Source: Solen grandis
Taxonomy: Eukaryota; Mollusca; Bivalvia; Adapedonta; Solenidae
Length of the DNA: 64,000 nucleotides
NCBI GenBank assembly: GCA_021229015.1
Contig: CM037777.1
Span: 25,229,222 to 25,293,221 of the forward strand
Direction: 5' to 3'
Within the stretch, counting starts at the first letter, position 1, and every line of letters begins with the position of its first letter. Of this stretch, positions 47,385 to 57,354 are shown one piece after another. The notes below the pieces were generated by a model, which was not told the DNA's origin, made no database searches, and saw nothing but the letters and a program-made list of their open reading frames with translations. The position numbers and the translations under genes are program-made.

Positions 47385-47440
47385 ACACAAGGTGGGTATA
47401 TAAAGTTCAGATTAAATTTAAATTCGCATATTTAACCAAC
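47385..47440 (+). promoter_or_regulatory. TATA-type core promoter of the claudin-like gene
   Basis: 'gggtatataaagttcag' puts a consensus TATA box at about 47396-47404, 37-45 bp before the ATG. With a usual 25-30 bp spacing the start site would fall at about 47425-47430, giving a very short 5' untranslated region. The ATG context ACCAACATGG is good. The start site is inferred. Confidence 0.5.
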
Positions 47441-47639
47441 ATGGATCAAACATGGAGGCAGTCTATGCAAGGATATTCGATTGCAATGATGATACTTCTT
47501 GGACTGTCCGGAAGTCTTCAGCTGATAGGGATGGCCACACCTGCTTGGATGGTTGTCAAGGAACCAAGTTCTACAACTGAAATGGGATTGTTCTATTCTC
47601 GAATTTGCACAGAATATGGATGCCAGATATCTTCAGCAG
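47441..47639 (+). CDS. Claudin-like gene, exon 1
   Basis: 66 codons plus one base, from ATG 47441 to the donor GCAG|GTACTC. It encodes transmembrane segment 1 and most of the first extracellular loop with the G-L-F...C...C signature. Confidence 0.8.
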
Positions 47640-50600
47640 GTACTCCAGCTTTTTTATATTTTCTTTTTCTTAAAAGAAATTAAAGGTGGGTAGCAAGATC
47701 GAGGAAGTTTGTTTTTTTAATCTTAAACATATCCAGTGAGCAACATTGTAATAACTGCATAAATTTGAAATGTATTTATTTTAACATTTGATATGTTATA
47801 TATTACATATGATCCAGTTTAACTCTGTGAATCAACAGGACAATTATTTTGTTAAAATACCTAGTTCCATAAAAACACATTCTACCTGGCGTAGTTCAAT
47901 TATTTGTCGTCAGTTCGATTTACGGCCGCGGAAAGGACTATTTCACCAGAGGATCGGCAATACCCGGTATAACTCGCTGATAAAAATAGACCATTCAATG
48001 ACTGGGGAAAATCTCAAATGTATGTTTATTTTCCATTGAACAATACGTGGAATCTTACACCAACATGTAGATTAGCTGTTCTGGAAGAGGTCGTTGATTT
48101 GCGTAGGTTTACATCTCATTTCGGAGTGATATGGTCTAAAGTTGTATAGGTATAGCCGCCCTTATTTTGCGCCAAGCACATATGGGTAGTTACAGAACTA
48201 CATAAAACCAGATCAGCCTGCGAGTAACTCGCAGGCTGATCAGGTTTTATGCTGTTCGCTGCTCCTCAGTGGTCTGGAAATAAGGATTTTGTAATTAAAT
48301 TTGGTAAGGTGTAACTGTGGTTTTCGGCAGATCAGGCTTTCTGTGGTACCTATTGAGTGCGTCAAAATGAGTCTATATGAGGGAAAGGGTTAAAGCCAGT
48401 GACACCGTTGAACCTGTTTGGGTAGGTTCTGCAACCTGCAGTAACGTTGAGATCATATATTTGAATAGTTAAGGATATAACATTGGTTTATACTCACCAA
48501 GAGACATACTTATTTGTGTAGGATATTATAGTAATGATAATATATATGTATACGGTTATTTGAAGTAAAATTTTAGATGTCTGATAAAAGGATCAAGTTA
48601 AATATCAGCAGGCAAACGTATGTCTAAAGATACGGTTGCATATTTACTAAATTTAAACCGATATAGGTAAAGAACGTGCATTTTACGTGTTATCCCCATC
48701 GACAGATCATATGCATACTTTAACAGGGTCGCTGCCTGCTCAATTCATACTGTGTTACCTGATGCAAGCGCACACCTGTCAAAAAATCCATTTCTCGCAA
48801 GTAAACAGCGTACATGTTTGTGATACGAGCTTTCATAACAAAACAAGAGGGCCAAAATAGCCTTATGACTCACCTGAGTACCACCAATTTATTCATTCAA
48901 TATTGACTGGTGACATTAAACAGAATAAATGGGCTATAGTGGCTTCAGAGCGCTCACGTGAGTACCATCAGACTAAATATAAGTAGAACAATTAGGTATG
49001 TTGACCTTAAACAGCAACCAGATTCAAGACCCTGTTTATCTTACTTAAGTAAAATTACCATACAGATCAAGCACCGTCCCCTGAGTGCCCCTTCTTACAG
49101 GAATCAGAATTGTTTCCGCGATATCTTTTATGAGCTCTGGTGTGCCCCTTCTTAAAGGAATCAGCATTGATTATGAGCTCTGGTGTGCCCCTTCTTAAAG
49201 GAATCAGCATTGTTTCCGCGATATCTTTTATGAGCTCTGGTGTGCCCCTTCTTAAAGGAATCAGCATTGTTTCCGCGATATCTTTTATGAGCTCTGGTGT
49301 GCCCCTTCTTAAAGGAATCAGCCTTGTTTCCGCCATATCTTTTATGAGCTCTGGTGTGATTGTTTACGGTAAATTACATTGAATTATGATCAACAGTTCT
49401 AGAAAAGGAGAAGTAGCCAACCGTCTGGGAGCTTTAGTTTTCTAGGGATTACCTCGAATTTAGCAAACATGGTAATAGGTCAAAAATAGATCATTTGTGC
49501 TAAACTATATTAACTTCTGGCCCTTGGTTCCAGAGAAGAACATTTTTGATTGATATTTAGAAACCATTCCACCCCATGAGATCACATTTTCTTCAAGAGA
49601 TAAGTTTTACTTCAGCAATTCTGGAAGAATGCCATGAGTTTCTAAAGGTTTTATCAGTACGTTATTTAAAAGGTAACATCCGTTCACCAGGAGGTCTTAA
49701 TAAAAAAAATACTGTTCAAACATGTATACACAATATCGACAGTTGCTGGGTCCGTTTTCATCTTTTTTATATAGAGAAAAATGTTGAACTAATATTAACG
49801 TTCTTGAGAATAAGTTTGATTTGTTTACATTCACCTATCTGAATATTAACTGTTCAAGTTATGAAGGAAACCTATCTACGAGCTATTATACTATATACTA
49901 GTTGTTGAACTAATCAGTCTTTTTGTGTGTGTGTGGGGGGGGGGGGGTCCCACTGACTGTATCCAGACCTCACAACAATATGTATAAGTCGTAATTCACA
50001 AAGAAACAATTCTTTTTAATTTCGATACTGAAAAGCCATCATGTAATACTTGTCCATGATGCTTGAAATTTCATGTTTTATAGATTTTTCACTTACAGTT
50101 ATACTTTTGTTTATTTTAGTATAAAAAGAAATGGAAAGTTTCCTTTTTCATGTATGGTTTATCATTGCAAACTGTGAGGTACCTCTGTGGGTGTCTTCCC
50201 AACTGTCCCACTTTTATATAAAACAGTAAAAATCAAGGTGGGACAGTTGGGAATCATGCTTAATTGGATAACAATAGACTGTCATGGATGAGTGACTATA
50301 GTCTTTACCTAAATGGATGGAATATTTCAGTGCAATTATTTGTCTTATTGTCTTATATTATTAAGAGCAATTTGCAATAGTATTTATGGTTAGTAATATA
50401 TTGCATTAGTATTTATAATAAGTTATATGCTATTAGCAAAATTATTTATAATAAGTATTTATAATACTTATTATGTTTTAGGATGTTGTCAGTATTCTCT
50501 CTCTCTCTCTCTGAAATGAAGAAAACAAACTCTTTATGTTTTCATATATTTATTATTTTTATTTCATGTGTCATGAACAAATCAAATAAAGACAGGGCTA

Positions 50601-53061
50601 TATTCGGATGTGGTACAATTTATTGTATTTTGTTTTAATTTGAAAACAAGCATTTCATTTAAACAACTGTGACATTCCACCCTACTGATCTGTTCTATAC
50701 AGAGTTACTCGTCAAACCGAATCATATGCGATGCACAATCGGCATACTCCATCACAGTGATTTCTTCAGCCATGTACTTGTGTTTCAGGGCAGACAGTCT
50801 CTGTTCAAGTTGTCGGTATTTCCTCCTCTTCTTTTCTCTCACTCCTCCGGCACTGTGCTGAAGAATTTTGATAGCATTGGCAGCTTCAATCCTTTGTATT
50901 GTTTCCAAGAACTTGTAAATGTTCGGATGTGACTGTCTCATACTTTTCTTTAGTTTGTTGTGCCAGCCTTCCAAGTTGTTTGTTGTTCTTGGTCCTTCTG
51001 TCTCGAAATGGTTCCAGTTGTCCTTGTCTCCCTCAACCCAATGTTCAGTGACATAGTCTGTGAACCTTGAAACATCCACTGGAATCTCTGCATTTTCAGC
51101 ATCCGTCAGTGCGACAAACCACACATCTTCAACATGTTGTATGGGGACTAGAGGCAGAACTGCAGCTCTTCTTCCTAGTTTCTTAAAGTCCTCATTCTCA
51201 GAATACAGTCCAACTAAGCCAAGCTTCTGTATCTTCCGCCAAACACACTGTGTGTAATGAAAAAAACACCCTTTCACATTCACATTTGGAAACACTCTGC
51301 GAGCTGCCTGCTTGGTTGCTGCCTCAAAGTCTATCAGGAGTGTGTCTGGTCCCAGTTCCATTCCTATTTCCCTGCATTTCTGTTGAAGATGTTGAAAAAG
51401 TCTGCAGTAAATCCTTTCACTTTTTCCAGGCAGAAGGGCAAACACTAACGGATACATGTGTCCATCAATATATCCATGGAGTGTGTAGACCTGGCTGAAT
51501 ATGTCTGGGCACACATAAAATGTTCCGTCTCCATATATGGTTGGGTTCTGTGCCAGATACTGGAGATTTGTTCTTGTAGCAAAAATCAGCATCCTGTTGT
51601 CATTCTCTGCCTCATCAACCAGTAGGAACTGCTCACCAGTGTGCGTTTCAGTCCATTTTCCATCCAAATCTATGTCACTCCTGGACTTTGGTATCCCCGG
51701 TCTCAATGCACCTCTTTCCCTGTATAGAGATGACTTGGTGGAGGGGAAGGTTGGTAATCCTTTGCAGACTTGTTCTGCATCTTCGTCCCATTCTCTGTCT
51801 CTCAGACTGGATATGACTTCTTCATATATTGACGGAATCGGCGTGGTTTCTTCGCGTGCCCTCTTTCGCATGAGTTGATTTATTTCATGGCGCTTCAGTT
51901 CCATGTGTTCGGCTGCATGATTATGGGTATTGGTCACAGAAACTGGAATGTTGTCAGCTGTTGTGATTTTAGCAGAACAGGTTCGGACATGACAGACCCA
52001 GTACACCCTTGTTGGTTTTCGGTTTTTGACCTGGTATCTGAATCCATTGTAAACCAGACTATCACCACCACGTTGGTTCTTGACAAACTGCACACTCACT
52101 TGTGCATTTGCCATTTTAGCTTATAATTTCAGACGATGTTACTTAGTGAAATTTTACTATCAAATGAAGACATTTACATCAGAATGTAAATATATTGTAT
52201 CTGATACAGTTCAGTTCATTAATGAGATATCACAGTTTGAAAGTCACAATAAATTGATAACCAAAAATGTTAATTACTTCAAATCAAATTGTTTACCTTA
52301 AGTAGTAAACTGCTAGATCAAAGGACTTGTTTGTATTTCTTAATCCAATCACTTAGCAATATATACAGGATAAATGGACTTTAGTTGGACCAATCAATTA
52401 ACACAATTTAAAGAAAAAAGTAGCAGAGGTGATAATTATCTTAATAAGTTCAAATTATTTTTTATCTTTATCAATTCACATAAGCTTTAAAGCCAGAGAT
52501 CAAAGGAATGCATGTTTACACTATAAATTACAATTAATTTAGTAACCCTAATTAATGGACCTTAATAAACACATTTTAGAAAGAAATAATACAATATAAC
52601 TAAAACATGAAATTTTACCTCTTAAAATACAAAATCAAAAAAAAAATCAGAAACAAAATCAGATAATACAACTTCAATTCATTTTAATGTGTTGTAGTTT
52701 GAAATAGATTATAATCCCTTATCAAAACACACCCAGCAAGGTGCTAAAAATCTTGAGTGGGACAGTTGGGAAACAAAATATCAAAAAGTGGGACAGTTGG
52801 GCATAAACCCCTCTGTGTGGGTGGGGTGAGGAGGTAAACAATATGTTCAGAGGTAGAAAATTCGAACCTTGGTTTGTCATTTTCAGTTTGGTTTGGTTTG
52901 GTTTTGGAGTTAAAATAATGAACTTTGTACCGAGGTAAAATATCGTATACCACGAAAAATTTACCTCTGTATGACAACAATTTGCATATACAAACCGAGG
53001 CACAAACCGTCATACTGAAGTATTAGGCATACACGCAAAACCTCGGTAAGATAGGTAGACA

Positions 53062-53105
<44 letters not shown>

Positions 53106-55186
53106 AGAGAGAGATGGGAATGTTAAAAATTGCATATTTGCATTTTATCTCATTTCTTTTCAGGTGTCTATCACATGTATCGAAATGTATCAATCGCTGG
53201 TCTTGTGTTCTGCGCCATAGCCTTTGTTATTCTTGTATACACAAAACACTTGTCAGAAAAGATATACGAATCCGGCGTCCTTGTGTCTGGGTGCACTGCT
53301 TCTGCTTCAAGTAAGTTCAACTAAATATGCACTACTCTGGGGTCACCAATGGCCATGTGGTTGTAGCGTCTGCCTCCGGAGCGGGAGATCGTGGGTTCGA
53401 TCCCCAACCTCAACATGTCTTATGCGTTTAAAATAGTATTGGTAGCTTGGCGCTCAGCATATATACAGGATAGATCAAGGACAGTTTGGTCCGGTGTCAG
53501 GATAATGTGACTGGGTGTGGTATCATGCCACATGCGTGATACTGCAGTGTGGCAGCACTATATATGCACCAAGTAATGCTCTTACGTTATGGTAATGTAA
53601 GTCTGTTACAGCAGAGGTTGAATACATAACATATCTGTACACATTATATGTCATAAGTTATTGATATGTTGGTATTTTTCGGTAATAACGTGACGTCGAT
53701 GGAAGTGCACAGAGGTTTACTCACCTAAACAATCAAAGACACTAGACCAGGCCCCGTCTCCTCGAAAATAAAAAAGGTATTTAAGTATGATTTTCATACA
53801 CAAACTATGTCCATTGGTTTCATTGGGGATTTGAGTATGAAACTCAGATTTGAGCCTGAGTACTTATTTTCGAGATATACAAGTATTTTCGAAAACACAA
53901 GGCCGGGAGAAAAATGAAATGGATTAAACATTAAAATCTCTTTAAATGCTAAAAAAATCAGGTTTTTGATCAACATTAGAATTCACTTGTTTGAAATTTC
54001 AAATATATTGCTCGTTTGTTTTAAATACCACCGGCAGTATTTCATTTTTAGGGAACTTTGTCCTCAATCAGAGACAGTTATGTCACAAGGAGATGTCACA
54101 CTGTAGAATAGTGATTCCAAACTACGCCAAGTCACATTACCATGACAATCGTGCAGCCGGTCTTGGGACAATGCGTAACATAAATATGAATGCAGCGTCA
54201 TTTTATTTCCTATTTTAACACATTGCAGCTTTTGGTCAAACCATCGACTACCGTTCTTTGTGGATGCTCTTACTTGTCGGCCACCTGGGTGGATTCAAGT
54301 AATTACAACGGAAGAATATGTTTACGTTATAATACAGTTAGGAAAATGATATAGAAATTATTTGATGTTGGTGCTATTTTCACACTTACGATAAAAAAAA
54401 AAACGTGCTTGAAAAGAAGAAATACTGATATGTTTTACTTTTCGCGGATGTCAACAAATTTTCGTTGTCCACAATATGGCAGTCATTACTTGGACGCATC
54501 CTTTTGTTAACATTCGAAAATGTGATTTTGAACAATGTCTTAACTAACGACATCGGATTATTAAAGACTGAGTAAAAGAAAAAAACATTAATACAAGCAT
54601 TTTACGACTTAATTACATCTTAATTGCCAAATATCTTAAGGTTAACAATGATAGATCTACAATACTAAAATTAAACCTGTCTATCAGCGACATCATGTCA
54701 ACACCTAAACCCACCACTAGATATATGTTACCCATGTCGTTCCAAAATGCGATGTACTCTTTAATTTATGACTATCAAAACGAAATTTGTATATCCACAA
54801 ACAAGATTTTTTTCATTTCATAGCTCATGATTTTGCTTATTTTCTATTCGGACACTTATCATGGCATGTTAACTGAAGAGCATGATATGTCTTGTATGTC
54901 TTGTATCAATGCCTTGATTTATGTATTATTACTATTTACATATTTGTTTTCAGTGATTTTTTCTCTTCTTGTGGCGGGAATGGCAGCCAAAGATACAGTA
55001 GACTGGCACGTTAGATACGAAACAAATCCGTATGGTTTTCCGTATTCCGTGCTGTTAACTGGAATTGGAGGTGTTCTGTCCGGCGTGTGTGTACTGATGA
55101 TATTTGTAAAGAATATCAGAAGACGTGAAACGGCTTCATCTCCAATCCAACCTAAAAAGAACATACCACTAATCAATTATTTATAG
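47441..55186 (+). CDS. Claudin/PMP22-like four-span membrane protein, four exons, 212 residues
   Basis: Exons 47441-47639, 53164-53310, 54229-54288 and 54954-55186 join in phase 1 at every junction and give an uninterrupted 212-residue protein, a normal size for the claudin/PMP22/EMP/clc-like superfamily. Transmembrane segments fall at about residues 12-33, 75-92, 125-146 and 166-187. The first extracellular loop holds the family signature in a variant form, G-L-F-x4-C-x4-C (residues 49-61); many claudins have G-L-W. Family members shape paracellular junctions or act as channel auxiliary or adhesion proteins in the plasma membrane; the subgroup cannot be told here. The tail is short and basic (K-N-I-R-R-R). 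Intron 1 (5.5 kb) contains an antisense MULE transposon and a minisatellite; intron 2 contains a SINE. No clear AATAAA is seen just after the stop; a LINE fragment starts about 20 bp beyond. The exon 3 donor (CTGG|GTGGAT) is weak but is the only one that keeps the frame. Confidence 0.8.
48120..48190 (+). repeat. SINE family B body fragment
   Basis: 'gtataggtatagccgcccttattttgcgccaagcacatatgggtagttacagaac' aligns with the body of the SINE at 10011-10322 ('ctggtatagctcccttgtttggcgctcggcatataa...'). Head and tail are missing. Confidence 0.45.
48200..48393. mobile_element. Third copy of the palindrome-bearing MITE (one end lost)
   Basis: Contains the perfect palindrome 'gatcagcctgcgagt/aactcgcaggctgatc' (48211-48241), then 'gctcctcagtggtctgg' and the terminal 'atgagggaaagggttaa'. 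The other terminal repeat is missing; a SINE fragment abuts that side. It lies in intron 1 of the claudin-like gene. Confidence 0.6.
48394..49082. other. Intronic stretch with a partial dispersed repeat
   Basis: 'caagagggccaaaatagccttatgactcacctgagtacc' (about 48844-48882) is the opening of a mollusc-type repeat related to the element ending near 16395. No exon is supported. Confidence 0.4.
49083..49357. repeat. 57 bp minisatellite, about five units
   Basis: The unit is 'gtgtgccccttcttaaaggaatcagcattgtttccgcgatatcttttatgagctctg'. Five units follow head to tail; the second lacks about 17 bases. Because 57 is divisible by three, both strands show repetitive open frames (19-residue repeats), but there is no start, splice or domain evidence that either is expressed. 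Confidence 0.9.
49358..50181. other. Intronic stretch, nothing recognised
   Basis: A poly-G tract at about 49935-49947 follows a short (GT)n. No exon is supported. Confidence 0.35.
50182..50189. repeat. Target-site duplication, left (cctctgtg)
   Basis: Eight bases immediately left of the MULE terminal repeat, repeated exactly at 52810-52817 immediately right of the other end. Confidence 0.75.
50190..50215. repeat. MULE terminal inverted repeat, left
   Basis: Begins GGTGTCTT, then CCCAACTGTCCCACTTTT. Pairs with 52784-52809. Confidence 0.75.
50705..52114 (-). CDS. FLYWCH-MULE transposase, intact, 469 residues
   Basis: A single open frame from ATG 52114 to a stop at 50705, no introns. Residues about 15-70 form a FLYWCH-type zinc finger (Y-W-V-C41-x4-C46 ... 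H64-x-H66) expected to bind DNA. Residues about 190-400 are a MULE transposase domain with a DDE-type triad that I place at D196 (Y-G-D-G-T-F-Y), D262 (L-I-D-F-E-A-A) and E382 (N-N-L-E-G-W-H-N), plus the usual C-x2-H (C283, H286) between the second D and the E. Residues about 425-450 are basic, ending in a predicted helix. The protein should cut and rejoin DNA at the element's ends in the nucleus. It sits antisense within intron 1 of the claudin-like gene. A minus-strand AATAAA at about 50624-50619 may be its polyadenylation signal. A domesticated host gene is the alternative, but flanking terminal repeats and a target duplication argue for a transposon. Confidence 0.9.
   Translation of the reverse strand: MANAQVSVQFVKNQRGGDSLVYNGFRYQVKNRKPTRVYWVCHVRTCSAKITTADNIPVSVTNTHNHAAEHMELKRHEINQLMRKRAREETTPIPSIYEEVISSLRDREWDEDAEQVCKGLPTFPSTKSSLYRERGALRPGIPKSRSDIDLDGKWTETHTGEQFLLVDEAENDNRMLIFATRTNLQYLAQNPTIYGDGTFYVCPDIFSQVYTLHGYIDGHMYPLVFALLPGKSERIYCRLFQHLQQKCREIGMELGPDTLLIDFEAATKQAARRVFPNVNVKGCFFHYTQCVWRKIQKLGLVGLYSENEDFKKLGRRAAVLPLVPIQHVEDVWFVALTDAENAEIPVDVSRFTDYVTEHWVEGDKDNWNHFETEGPRTTNNLEGWHNKLKKSMRQSHPNIYKFLETIQRIEAANAIKILQHSAGGVREKKRRKYRQLEQRLSALKHKYMAEEITVMEYADCASHMIRFDE
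52784..52809. repeat. MULE terminal inverted repeat, right
   Basis: Plus-strand 'aaaagtgggacagttggg' followed by 'cataaacc'. Reverse complement of the left end apart from four positions in the outermost eight bases. Confidence 0.75.
52810..52817. repeat. Target-site duplication, right (cctctgtg)
   Basis: Exact direct repeat of 50182-50189. Confidence 0.75.
53066..53103. repeat. (GT)n microsatellite
   Basis: About 19 GT dinucleotides, 60 bp upstream of the exon 2 acceptor of the claudin-like gene. Confidence 0.9.
53164..53310 (+). CDS. Claudin-like gene, exon 2
   Basis: Acceptor 'tttcttttcag', 147 bases, donor TCAA|GTAAGTTC. It encodes transmembrane segment 2 ('S-I-A-G-L-V-F-C-A-I-A-F-V-I-L-V-Y') and the loop after it. 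Phase 1 at both ends. Confidence 0.85.
53334..53600 (+). repeat. SINE family B in intron 2
   Basis: Head 'ggccatgtggttgtagcgtctgcc' and 'gtgggttcgatccccaacc', then body 'ttggcgctcagcatata', 'ggtccggtgtcaggataatgtgactgggtgtggtatcatgccacatg' and 'gtgatactgcagtgtggcagcac'. The tail is worn. Confidence 0.7.
54229..54288 (+). CDS. Claudin-like gene, exon 3
   Basis: Acceptor 'ttaacacattgcag', 60 bases. The donor chosen is CTGG|GTGGAT at 54288/54289 because it gives phase 1 and a transmembrane segment 3 of normal length. The GT ten bases further on (TCAA|GTAATT) would shift the frame and stop early in exon 4. Confidence 0.65.
54954..55186 (+). CDS. Claudin-like gene, exon 4
   Basis: Acceptor 'catatttgttttcag', then 233 bases to TAG. 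It completes transmembrane segment 3 ('L-L-V-A-G-M-A-A'), encodes segment 4 ('S-V-L-L-T-G-I-G-G-V-L-S-G-V-C-V-L-M') and a 25-residue tail ending P-L-I-N-Y-L. The upstream in-frame ATG at 54827 is intronic under this model. Confidence 0.8.
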
Positions 55187-55199
55187 AACAGAACATATA

Positions 55200-56010
55200 T
55201 TTATTACGACTTGTACAATACAAGGTACATCGTCATTTGCAATATACAATACACAGTAAATTTAATAACAGTGGCTCGTGGACTGAGTGAACACAAAGAG
55301 AGAGGGAGAACAAATTTATGCATGTATATGTTAATACGAGTCTTAACATGAATATAAATAGAAAAGTAGTACATAACTACATTAAACAACTACCATATCA
55401 TGACAGAATACTGACATTGTTAATATAATTGATTCTAATGCTTTTTTGACAAAAAAAATGACAACTTATTCAATGTTGTTTTTTCATGCGAAGATAAAAG
55501 AGTAAATTTAATTTGTGGACAGGTGTTCTATAAAAACGAGGATTAATAAACCTCCCACGAATGTCGTTATATAGTGGACATATAAATAGAAAATGGTATA
55601 TATCTTCAATATCTCTTTTGTCGCAGCAAGTACAATAACGTTCGTTTCTTGGCACGGCATTATTACCAAAACGACCTGTCTGGATTCTTAAAGAATGTGA
55701 TGAAATTCGTAGTCGAGTCAGATGATAGAAACACTCAAAAGATAACATATCTAAGAATGGTTCATAGCAAAAACAATTTTTGAATAATTTGTATTCTTCT
55801 AAGACAGCACTACGTTCTACAGAACTAAACCATTCTTATATGAAACAGTCTATGACCTTTTGTTTAAACACCCGAGGAAATATTTTAACATCAATATTGT
55901 CACTGTTCAAAAATATATTTGAAAACCCGTATTTATCTAAAAGCATCTTTAAAGATAATTGTTCGAAATTTCATACGACGCGGTCATGAACAGTTTTACT
56001 ACAGCTAATG
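55200..56010 (-). pseudogene. LINE RT C-terminal fragment and 3' end, minus strand
   Basis: On the minus strand 55748-55470 encodes 'R-L-R-I-S-S-H-S-L-R-I-Q-T-G-R-F-G', then R-N-E-R-Y-C-x2-C ... H-F-L-F-I-C-P, the conserved C-terminal zinc-finger end of many invertebrate LINE polyproteins. The frame can be followed upstream to about 56000 with one in-frame TGA. It is 5'-truncated and dead. The 3' end lies about 15-20 bp after the stop codon of the claudin-like gene, so it may supply or disrupt that gene's 3' untranslated region. It is unrelated to the 18-40 kb LINE. Confidence 0.65.
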
Positions 56011-56372
56011 TAATAGGGATATATTTTACTGTTACTTGTCGTAAATTTAAGAATAATATAGTTAAATATCTTATGATTTTCGATGAGATACTGAAATATA
56101 TCAGTGTGATATAATTCATTTATTACGAGATGTTTATCGATGGATTACCTAGAAATAACAGTGGATTTATCATTATATCCTGATAATTTCACTGTAGGAA
56201 AACGGAAATTATCAGGGACTTGAAATAAACTGATCAGAGTGTCAATTTGTGCAGGGTTTTTACAAAATAAGTGACGTCACAAATAACGTCACGAATGCGA
56301 GGTAATCCTTCCTGTTCTGTTAATAACACAGCTAATTTCTGGCCTTTAAAGCATTAAATAAAAAGAAATATT

Positions 56373-56489
56373 GCTTGTTCTGGTGAAAGATCGATGTATT
56401 ACTTCATTCGTGAACATAAAAAGATGCATTTTCACTTTTTATGTTCACTCAGTGAATTTATTAATCGATCTTACACCAAAACAAACAAG
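56373..56489. mobile_element. Foldback MITE with ~50 bp arms
   Basis: 'cttgttctggtgaaagatcgatgtatt...tgaacataaaaag' and 'ctttttatgttca...ttaatcgatcttacaccaaaacaaacaag' are imperfect reverse complements around an 11-base loop ('atgcattttca'). No coding capacity. Confidence 0.65.
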
Positions 56490-56615
56490 TACCCTCTATA
56501 AATCAGTAATTTTGTCATTCCGTATTAGGGAACCAATCGAATTTAGGGAACCAATCGAATCCTGTATTCAATCCAGTTCAAAGTTTTCTTGTACAAAGCC
56601 TGTGGCCAATATACG

Positions 56616-56930
56616 AAATGTATTCAATTCAATTCAATATCTTTTTTGACATAAAATAACAATATGCATATTCACAGCCATAAACAATGGCAAACATAAA
56701 TACGTACATGCGTGAAAAGCAATGAAAGAAAAAACATTTTCAGAGAAGAGTTAAAAATATGGAGCATGTCAACATACTTTTCGTCGATCGTGTACACTTG
56801 TTTAATAACATTAATTCAAAAGTAGAGAGGGAGAAGGGGATACATGTAATAGCAGTGGGTGATGTTTCAAAGATACACTTGCCGGTATAATAATGTCAGA
56901 AATATAGGATATGTGTACATTTCAAATCAA
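56616..56930 (-). repeat. Probable LINE 3' tail, minus strand
   Basis: 'attcaattcaattcaatatc' on the plus strand is the complement of a (TTGAA)n-type LINE tail. What follows, read on the minus strand, would be the 3' untranslated region. The 5' limit is uncertain. Confidence 0.35.
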
Positions 56931-57354
56931 TGCCTATTAAAGAGTTTTTAGTTTTCCAATTTATGGCAGAGAAACATTGCACGATTTCGAATAACATCTT
57001 TCAGATTATAGAAATCATCGATGCAGGATATTTTTATGTTAATCAGATAATATATATGGATCATTATATAAAATATAGCCTGCTTATTAGTGTTGGACTC
57101 ATTAATGTCAATCAAAACTCATTTCTATATTTATTACAGAAATAAAAACAGTAATCAAAGTGTGTCTAAATTTTCTAATTCTAGTTCACACATCAATATA
57201 TACGAGCATATTATGTTATGACGTACACCAAATTACCAAATTTAGCTAAAATTTAAATTGCATAGTAGTCGACGGTTCGAACAAATTACATGGCGTGTTA
57301 AAACAGTGGGTTGTAAAAGTGAAACTTTTTATTCATAGCAGACATACAAAAATG

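Larger units (their letters stand above)
50190..52809 (-). mobile_element. Complete MULE (Mutator-like) DNA transposon, 2,620 bp
   Basis: The left end 'ggtgtcttcccaactgtccc' and the reverse complement of the right end 'ggtttatgcccaactgtccc' are terminal inverted repeats, identical from position 9 over 'cccaactgtcccactttt'. They are bordered by identical 8 bp duplications (cctctgtg). Mutator-like elements typically leave 8-11 bp duplications. Extra copies of the core word sit just inside both ends: 'gtgggacagttggg' at about 50241-50254 and again near 52757-52770, both preceded by 'taaaaatc'. The single gene inside, on the minus strand, is an intact transposase. Matching duplications and an undamaged frame suggest recent insertion. 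Confidence 0.8.

Noticed and set aside
49067..49382. Repeat protein encoded by the 57 bp minisatellite
   Set aside because: Both strands are equally open because the period is divisible by three; no start context, splice sites or domain.
51060..52126. Several plus-strand frames of 65-113 codons
   Set aside because: All are complements of the intact MULE transposase frame on the minus strand.
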